From NCBI GenBank assembly GCA_022711195.1, contig JAKLFN010000046.1, positions 1 to 11,809 of the forward strand: a DNA stretch of 11,809 bases, read 5' to 3'. Source of the DNA: Bacteroidota bacterium (GTDB lineage: Bacteria > Bacteroidota > Bacteroidia > Bacteroidales > VadinHA17). The notes under the pieces are model-generated. The model was not told the origin of the DNA. It did no database searches and worked only from the letters and a program-made list of their open reading frames with translations. The translations under genes were made by a program, and so were the position numbers. Within the stretch, counting starts at the first letter, position 1; each line of letters opens with the position of its first letter. Below are positions 7,224-11,809 of this stretch, one piece after another.

Positions 7224-10200
7224 TTATTCCCTCTGTATTGTCACCGGCCCCAGCAAGCCTGACTCACTGAGCCCTCTGCCTCCGAAAATCCTTATCGTCG
7301 ATTTAAGTACTTTATTTGCAGGATCGGCAAGCTGGTCTCCTGCCAGCCTGTTCGTCCACTGGTTGGTGACCCTGACCTCCAGAAGGTTATCACCTTTCTT
7401 TAACATACCGGAGATGTCAGCTCTGAAAGGTGGATTCCACAGGATGCCGGCAGATTTTCCGTTTACAGTAACTTCTGCAATATCCTTTACTGAACCCAGG
7501 TCGATGATTATTCTATTTCCCGGTTGTAACATCGCTTTCGTTACGGCAAAAGTTTTCCTGTAAGTGGCTGTTCCCGAGAAATATTTTATTCCGTCTGCAG
7601 GATTAACGGTCCACGATTCAAGACCTGCTAACACCGCCTTTTCCGGTGCACCCAGGCCTTCAGGGAAAATGATTTCCCACGGTCCGGGGATTGTTGCAAG
7701 AATCACGGGCTCAGGCGGTGTAATGGTCACCGATTTTACATCGGTCCTGTTTCGCATAACTATATAAAGCGCCTGCCGGCTGTTAAGCTGAAGAGGTACT
7801 ATGGTCTTCGCCCCGCTTATATTATAGCCAACCGGCATGATCTCTCCCGTTAAAGGATCCCATATTTCCGGTGAATATCCTGAGATCCTGAATTTCAATG
7901 TTATACCAGCTGCTGTATCGGTCCGGTTTACAACAAGATAAATATCTGAATTGCCTGTTTTACGGTGTATCCATGACAATTGTCCGGCTGATGCATTTGA
8001 TTCCAGGTCTTTAGCAATGCCTTTCTTAAGAAGTATGTCGGAGAGGGGAACATTCCAGAAGACTCTTCCCTTACCAGTTGCTCTCTGTGTACGGCTCACT
8101 CCGTCGAGGTCGCCCCAAAGGTATGAAACCAGCTCATTGAATTCCTTCTCCGAAGCAGGGAACCCAGATAGCCCGGGAGTGGTCACTGGTCTGCAACCTG
8201 AGACCCAGGCTCCTTCCGCGACAAGAGTTTGAATTTTCCTAAGTACCGGAAGGGTCATTCTGCTGATCTCTGGAAGAACGAGCAATTCGTATGACATTCC
8301 GTCAGGAAGAGACAACTTGCTGCCAGCCACGGAAACTCTGTCAAGAAGAGCATCTGCATTGATGTAGTCATAGTCATATCCTTCGGGAGGAGCAGGAGAG
8401 AGGCCGCTTCCCCAAATGGGCACGGTGGAGGGAGCCCCTTCGTTGAGAAGATATACAAGGTCGGCAACAAACAGACCCTGCTGAAGCATGTAAGAGTGCC
8501 TTGAGAGGTAGTTCATAAATGGATTAGCCTGCTCTGCCCATGTAATATTGCGGTTGATATGTGTTCCAACCATGGTATTCCCGGGTTTTGTGTCGAGTGG
8601 CTGGTGTGCCGAGGTATGAAAGATGATCCTGTTGACACCCTGTGTGAACCAGTAATCGCCTGTTTCTTTTAATGCCTGTGGCGAATCGAAACCACCTCCG
8701 GTGAATGATTCTGTAGCGACAATATTCTTTCCATATATATGTGAGGCTGAAGCAGCACCTCTTACATCCTGGTAATACATCAGGTCGGGATGCATGATCC
8801 CGCGCCAGAATTCACCCATCGGTATGTCGACATACTTTTTGCACAGTAGCACATCCTCCAGTATTTCGAGTGATACACCGGAAGCTTCGCTGTATGTCTT
8901 AATACCCTGATCATGAAGATATTCTGTGATAGCTTTGTAATGGTTTTCTGCGAACATATCAGCCAGGGTACGGCGGAAATCCCACAGGAACCTGTCGCTG
9001 ATATCACTGTTGCCGATAACACGGCCTGCCAGGCAGGGCAGGTATGGAGATGGGTCATACCCTCTTCTTTTTGTAAATTCATCGATCATTTTATCGGTCC
9101 AGTTCTGCATCCCGGCTTCCCAGCTGTCGAGAAGAATATACTGCATGCTCTTTCCGTACAGTGGTCCGAGCGCTTTGAGAACAGGATCAGTATAATCCTT
9201 TATGTAGGAGAGGCTGTGTTCACGGCTTAGCTTATCGACTTCATAGCCTGAGCCTGCAGGTACGGCAGGCCGGTTCTTTGAACCTGTCAGTGAATAGCCG
9301 AATTTCATGATGGTCCAATTACCTTTCGGGACATCCCACTGAATTGATCCATCGGCCTGAAGGAGGGGAGTAAGGTTCACAATGGAAGATGGGTCGATAG
9401 CTGATCCTGCCGGCACTGCATTGGATTCTACAGGCTCGTATGTAAAGAGATGATAGAATCCGGCTTTATCTTCCCACCTGTTTATCCTGGCGCCGGTATG
9501 AAGAGTTATTTCTCCGAAAACATAAACCGAATCTGGTTTGGTCGTTGTTTCCGCCATTACGTCATTAGGTCTCATTGGTGCGCCTGTGAATTCAATCCGG
9601 AAATTTTTTGCCAGTACTGGATTGAAGGAGTATGTTGCAACCTTCCCTGACCTGTAAAGCTGTGCGCCAGGCAGGTTAACGAGCGTTTTCAGGTCTGACA
9701 CGTCGTTACCTGCTTTTATTGCTCCTACGGGAATTCCGGCTCTGTTGGCCATTGTGACTGCTTTTATTTCAATGGGCTTTTCAAAAGTAAACTGGATCCA
9801 CACTATGCTTTTATCTTTTCCGGCACGTATTCTCGCTGAGGTATTAAGGTCGTTGTCGAAGAATTCCTTGCTGGTTACCGGGCCGCCTGACGATGTAATA
9901 ACCGGGTTGAGTGTATTGATATCAATCTCGTCGGCTGGTTCAGGGAATGCGAGGATCATGAATTCGCGAGAGAAGTTCGGTTCCTTCTGACCCGGTTGTG
10001 AAGCTCTTCCCATGTTTCCTATCGGCCCTTCATTTGAAGGAACAGGAGGGAGGTTACCCTTAAATTTCTGCGGGCCTTTCAGGGATATTTCGCTCCAGAC
10101 AAGTTTTTTCATTGCCTGTTCCGGCCTTACCCAGGGGCCTCCTGTGAGGCTCCAGCCGGGGGAGCTGAACATTGTCATTTCCAGTTTCAGCCTGTCGGCT

Positions 10201-10520
10201 TCGGCAGCAGCATGGCGGACAGCATCGATCCATTCAGGTGTTCCGAAAACAATTTTTTTGTCAACGGTTTGCCCCTGGCCTGAAGCGACATCGGCAAGCT
10301 GGAAGCCTCCGATGCCGGCCCGGCTCATCCACTCAAGGTCTTTTGTTATCCCCTCTTTTGTTATATTGCTGTTTGTCCAGTGCCACCATGTCCGTGGTTT
10401 TGCCGGTTCGGGAGGATTTTTAAAACCTGCTTCAAGATCCTGGGAATGTGAATTTCCTGTTATCAGAAGCAGAGAAAACAAGATTATGAGAGACTTAGCC
10501 GGAGAGATGAATTTTTTCAT
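7224..10520 (-). CDS. GH106-family alpha-L-rhamnosidase, secreted
   Basis: A secreted glycoside hydrolase of 1098 residues, close to the usual GH106 length. I start it at the ATG at 10520 (MKKFISPAKS...), not at the in-frame TTG at 10526, because ATG gives a standard signal peptide (about 1-26). The N-terminal WWHWTNSNITKEGITKDLEWM stretch and the following barrel (GIGGFQLADV, MTMFSSPGWSLTGGPW) are typical of GH106. About 205-345 resembles a galactose-binding-like insert. DSWEAG puts Glu at 468 and ATESFTG puts Glu at 604. Their spacing is close to that of the catalytic Glu pair I recall for Bacteroides BT0986, so they are my candidate acid and base. Residues about 960-1080 form a C-terminal GH2-like sugar-binding sandwich. 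The enzyme would release terminal L-rhamnose from pectic rhamnogalacturonan or similar glycans. It is the first gene of a likely unit running into the LamG gene. Its DNA is GC-richer than its neighbours. Confidence 0.93.
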   Translation of the reverse strand: MKKFISPAKSLIILFSLLLITGNSHSQDLEAGFKNPPEPAKPRTWWHWTNSNITKEGITKDLEWMSRAGIGGFQLADVASGQGQTVDKKIVFGTPEWIDAVRHAAAEADRLKLEMTMFSSPGWSLTGGPWVRPEQAMKKLVWSEISLKGPQKFKGNLPPVPSNEGPIGNMGRASQPGQKEPNFSREFMILAFPEPADEIDINTLNPVITSSGGPVTSKEFFDNDLNTSARIRAGKDKSIVWIQFTFEKPIEIKAVTMANRAGIPVGAIKAGNDVSDLKTLVNLPGAQLYRSGKVATYSFNPVLAKNFRIEFTGAPMRPNDVMAETTTKPDSVYVFGEITLHTGARINRWEDKAGFYHLFTYEPVESNAVPAGSAIDPSSIVNLTPLLQADGSIQWDVPKGNWTIMKFGYSLTGSKNRPAVPAGSGYEVDKLSREHSLSYIKDYTDPVLKALGPLYGKSMQYILLDSWEAGMQNWTDKMIDEFTKRRGYDPSPYLPCLAGRVIGNSDISDRFLWDFRRTLADMFAENHYKAITEYLHDQGIKTYSEASGVSLEILEDVLLCKKYVDIPMGEFWRGIMHPDLMYYQDVRGAASASHIYGKNIVATESFTGGGFDSPQALKETGDYWFTQGVNRIIFHTSAHQPLDTKPGNTMVGTHINRNITWAEQANPFMNYLSRHSYMLQQGLFVADLVYLLNEGAPSTVPIWGSGLSPAPPEGYDYDYINADALLDRVSVAGSKLSLPDGMSYELLVLPEISRMTLPVLRKIQTLVAEGAWVSGCRPVTTPGLSGFPASEKEFNELVSYLWGDLDGVSRTQRATGKGRVFWNVPLSDILLKKGIAKDLESNASAGQLSWIHRKTGNSDIYLVVNRTDTAAGITLKFRISGYSPEIWDPLTGEIMPVGYNISGAKTIVPLQLNSRQALYIVMRNRTDVKSVTITPPEPVILATIPGPWEIIFPEGLGAPEKAVLAGLESWTVNPADGIKYFSGTATYRKTFAVTKAMLQPGNRIIIDLGSVKDIAEVTVNGKSAGILWNPPFRADISGMLKKGDNLLEVRVTNQWTNRLAGDQLADPANKVLKSTIRIFGGRGLSESGLLGPVTIQRE

Positions 10521-10545
10521 TGTCAATTATGGATTTTTAGATTTT

Positions 10546-10553
10546 TAAAGATA
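10546..10553 (-). promoter_or_regulatory. Possible -7 box TATCTTTA for the GH106 gene
   Basis: On the minus strand TATCTTTA matches the Bacteroidota -7 consensus TAnnTTTG at all but the last base and lies 25 nt ahead of the GH106 ATG. The only upstream partner at about 19 nt is a T-run (TTTT instead of TTTG) belonging to the terminator. The box overlaps a tandem 8-nt duplication, GATTTTTA twice at 10532-10547 (plus strand). Confidence 0.22.
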
Positions 10554-10566
10554 GTCGAATGGCAGA

Positions 10567-10603
10567 TTAAAAAAAAGAGGCTGCATTTTTTATGCAGCCT
10601 CTT
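10567..10603 (-). terminator. Rho-independent terminator of the cold-shock/RRM unit
   Basis: A perfect 12-bp stem AAGAGGCTGCAT (10575-10586) pairs with ATGCAGCCTCTT (10592-10603) across a 5-nt loop. Read on the minus strand, the stem is followed directly by an uninterrupted T-run ending near 10567. It starts 20 nt after the cold-shock stop codon and ends before the GH106 leader, so it closes the RNA-binding gene unit and insulates the rhamnosidase gene from it. Confidence 0.93.
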
Positions 10604-10623
10604 AATATAAGGTTGGATAAGTT

Positions 10624-10821
10624 TTATTCAGCCTTTTTCACTTTAACAGCAACAGGGCCTTTTTCTTTCTGTTCAATTTCAAATTCTACTAACTGGCCTG
10701 TTTCAAGGTCGGCTTGAGGAATTTCCAAACCTGACCGGTGGACGAAGATATCCTTGTTATCTTCAGTCTGAAGGAATCCGTAACCTTTTACGCGATCGTA
10801 CCATTTTACAGTCCCTTTCAT
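10624..10821 (-). CDS. Cold-shock domain protein (CspA family)
   Basis: At 65 residues this is a normal-length single cold-shock domain. KGTVKWYD at the start, RNP1 KGYGFL (12-17) and RNP2 DIFVH (24-28) are the nucleic-acid-binding strands of this OB fold. The GQLVEFEIEQKEKGPVAVKV stretch supplies the last strands. Family members bind single-stranded RNA or DNA and act as RNA chaperones or antiterminators in the cytoplasm. It lies 16 nt downstream of the RRM gene with no terminator between, so the two are very likely co-transcribed. The unit ends at the strong terminator at 10567-10603. The leader shows no Shine-Dalgarno sequence, as is usual in Bacteroidota. Cold induction cannot be read from the sequence. 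Confidence 0.96.
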   Translation of the reverse strand: MKGTVKWYDRVKGYGFLQTEDNKDIFVHRSGLEIPQADLETGQLVEFEIEQKEKGPVAVKVKKAE

Positions 10822-10837
10822 GATCAGGAGTTTTTAA

Positions 10838-11152
10838 TTATCTGTTGTCTCTTCCGGGACGGTCGCCGCCTCTGCGGTCATTGCCACCCCTGAAATCTCT
10901 TTTTCTGTCAGTTCTTTCAATAGATTCGTTTACGATGATCTTTCTTCCCTGTACATCGGTTCCGTTGAGTTCCTCGATAGCTTTTTTAGCTTCTGCATCA
11001 TTTGGCATTTCAACAAAACCAAATCCTTTGCTTTTTCCGGAGTACTTGTCAATAATGACTTTGGCTGATGTTACTTCGCCATACTCTTCGAATAGTTCCC
11101 TAAGTTCTGCTTCACTCATTTTAAAATGAAGACTTCCGCAATAAATGTTCAT
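10838..11152 (-). CDS. Small RRM-type RNA-binding protein with Arg/Gly-rich tail
   Basis: This 104-residue protein has one RNA-recognition motif followed by a basic tail. RNP2 IYCGSL (3-8) and RNP1 KGFGFVEM (42-49) carry the aromatic residues that stack on RNA bases. ELRELFEEYGEV and AKKAIEELNG are the two helices, and GRKIIVNESIER ends the domain near 80. Residues about 81-104 form an Arg-, Gly- and Asp-rich disordered tail (FRGG, RRGG) like the RGG tails of RNA-binding proteins. Short RRM proteins of this kind are widespread in Bacteroidota and cyanobacteria and are thought to act as post-transcriptional regulators or RNA chaperones. It is first in a two-gene unit with the cold-shock gene, behind a candidate promoter at 11183-11213. 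Confidence 0.95.
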   Translation of the reverse strand: MNIYCGSLHFKMSEAELRELFEEYGEVTSAKVIIDKYSGKSKGFGFVEMPNDAEAKKAIEELNGTDVQGRKIIVNESIERTDRKRDFRGGNDRRGGDRPGRDNR

Positions 11153-11182
11153 GATTTCAAAATTAATATGTTAAATACTCAT

Positions 11183-11213
11183 CAAAGGTCATGTTTTTTT
11201 TTCAGAATTCAAA
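11183..11213 (-). promoter_or_regulatory. Candidate Bacteroidota-type promoter of the RRM-csp unit
   Basis: On the minus strand TTTG (11213-11210) is followed after 19 nt by GACCTTTG (11190-11183). This fits the Bacteroidota pattern TTTG-N19-TAnnTTTG except for G in place of the first T. Transcription would start near 11176, giving a leader of about 24 nt before the RRM ATG. The spacer holds a run of nine A on the minus strand. The consensus and spacing are established; the assignment here is inference. Confidence 0.42.
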
Positions 11214-11311
11214 CTATATGTACTATTTAATTGTGGATTAGCCTCATTTTGAGTTTTTTTGAACAGAATAGCTGGTTACAGGGTGATTGGCAGAAGGTAG
11301 CTTATATTCGT

Positions 11312-11809
11312 TCATTTCCTGTTGCGGATATAGATATGCCTGATATTATTCTGACCTGTTTCCCTTTCATCGATCTCAAAATCAAAAGATCTGATAAGGG
11401 GCGTCAGCTTGGCAAATCCGAAATTCCTGGGATCAAAGTCAGGCTGTTTCTTAAGGATAAGATTACCAACATCGCCGAGATATGCCCATCCGTTCTCGTC
11501 GGCAAGGTCGGATATCGATGTGGCAACAAGTCTTTTTGCCTTCCTGATCTGTATTTGCTGCTCACTTTCCTGCGAAGCAACATGTGATTTGTTTGGTTTG
11601 CCTTTCTTTTCCTTCACAGGAGCAGGTTCTCTCTGTGCCGACGGTGCATTGATTATCTCGAGGTAAATGAACTTGTCACAAGCTACTATGAAAGGTGATG
11701 GTGTTTTCCTTTCACCTATCCCTATTACTTTCATCCCGGCCTCCCGGAGGCGGGTAGCCAGCCTTGTGAAATCGCTGTCGCTTGAAACTATACAAAATCC
11801 GTCAACCCT
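11312..11809 (-). CDS. NYN-domain (LabA/DUF88-like) protein with OST-HTH/LOTUS domain, 5' end missing
   Basis: The frame stays open through 25 codons beyond the ATG at 11734 to the window edge, so that ATG is internal and only 165 C-terminal residues are seen. The first part (VDGFCIVSSDSDFTRLATRLRE, then GMKVIGIGERKTP and ACDKFIYLE) is the second half of a NYN (PIN-like) domain; SDSDF carries conserved acidic residues of the putative nuclease site. A polar linker rich in Lys, Pro and Gln follows (about fragment residues 56-87). The last part (about 90-163; motifs GDVGNLILKKQPDFDPRNFGFAKL and HIYIRNRK) is an OST-HTH/LOTUS winged helix, an RNA-binding fold. The whole family pairs a probable RNA-cleaving domain with LOTUS. 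It lies 159 nt upstream of the RRM gene on the same strand, and I see no terminator in that gap. Confidence 0.9.
   Translation of the reverse strand, partial: RVDGFCIVSSDSDFTRLATRLREAGMKVIGIGERKTPSPFIVACDKFIYLEIINAPSAQREPAPVKEKKGKPNKSHVASQESEQQIQIRKAKRLVATSISDLADENGWAYLGDVGNLILKKQPDFDPRNFGFAKLTPLIRSFDFEIDERETGQNNIRHIYIRNRK

Noticed and set aside
6889..7563. 224-residue open frame on the plus strand spanning the LamG and GH106 ends
   Set aside because: It is antisense to two well-supported genes and crosses their intergenic gap. Its translation shows no recognisable domain.
10012..10548. 178-residue open frame on the plus strand opposite the GH106 N-terminus
   Set aside because: It is antisense to a clear GH106 coding sequence, in GC-richer DNA where spurious frames are common, and has no domain signature.
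11243..11257. CTCA-TTT-TGAG followed by T7 as a plus-strand terminator
   Set aside because: The stem is 4 bp, and no plus-strand gene precedes it. On the minus strand the A-run is on the wrong side.
11231..11587. 118-residue open frame on the plus strand
   Set aside because: Most of it is antisense to the LOTUS domain of the NYN gene, which has clear family motifs. The rest lies in AT-rich intergenic DNA.

Overview
The window looks like a polysaccharide-utilisation (PUL) region from a member of the Bacteroidota, probably a Bacteroidales/Marinilabiliales-type organism. The main evidence is a full-length hybrid two-component system (HTCS), an architecture typical of Bacteroidota glycan loci. 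Supporting evidence is the lack of Shine-Dalgarno sequences, the AT-rich leaders, and a candidate promoter of the Bacteroidota type (TTTG followed about 19 nt later by a near-TAnnTTTG box). Base composition is moderate, and the GH106 gene is visibly GC-richer than its neighbours.

Layout. Positions 1-570 (+) hold the C-terminal part of an SGNH/GDSL rhamnogalacturonan acetylesterase (CE12-like), cut by the left edge. After a 245-nt AT-rich gap with a 10-bp direct repeat comes an exported Sde182/DUF1593 protein with a nucleoside-hydrolase-like fold (816-2279, +). It meets the HTCS sensor-regulator (2286-6392, -) tail to tail with only 6 nt between stop codons. Upstream of the HTCS, on the same minus strand, are a small LamG/concanavalin-like protein with no signal peptide (6535-7152) and a large secreted GH106 alpha-L-rhamnosidase (7224-10520).

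A strong rho-independent terminator (10567-10603, minus-oriented) separates this block from an RNA-biology block, also on the minus strand. That block holds a NYN-domain/OST-HTH (LOTUS) protein cut by the right edge, then a small RRM protein and a cold-shock protein 16 nt apart, with a candidate promoter ahead of the RRM gene.

How the genes may work together. The esterase would remove acetyl groups from rhamnogalacturonan, the GH106 enzyme would release L-rhamnose, and the HTCS would sense a periplasmic breakdown product and activate the locus through its AraC-type domain. The DUF1593 and LamG proteins are accessory parts of unknown function. No SusC/SusD pair lies within the window, so the locus is probably larger than what is shown. 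The RNA block is likely housekeeping and unrelated to glycan use, although three consecutive RNA-acting genes are notable in themselves.
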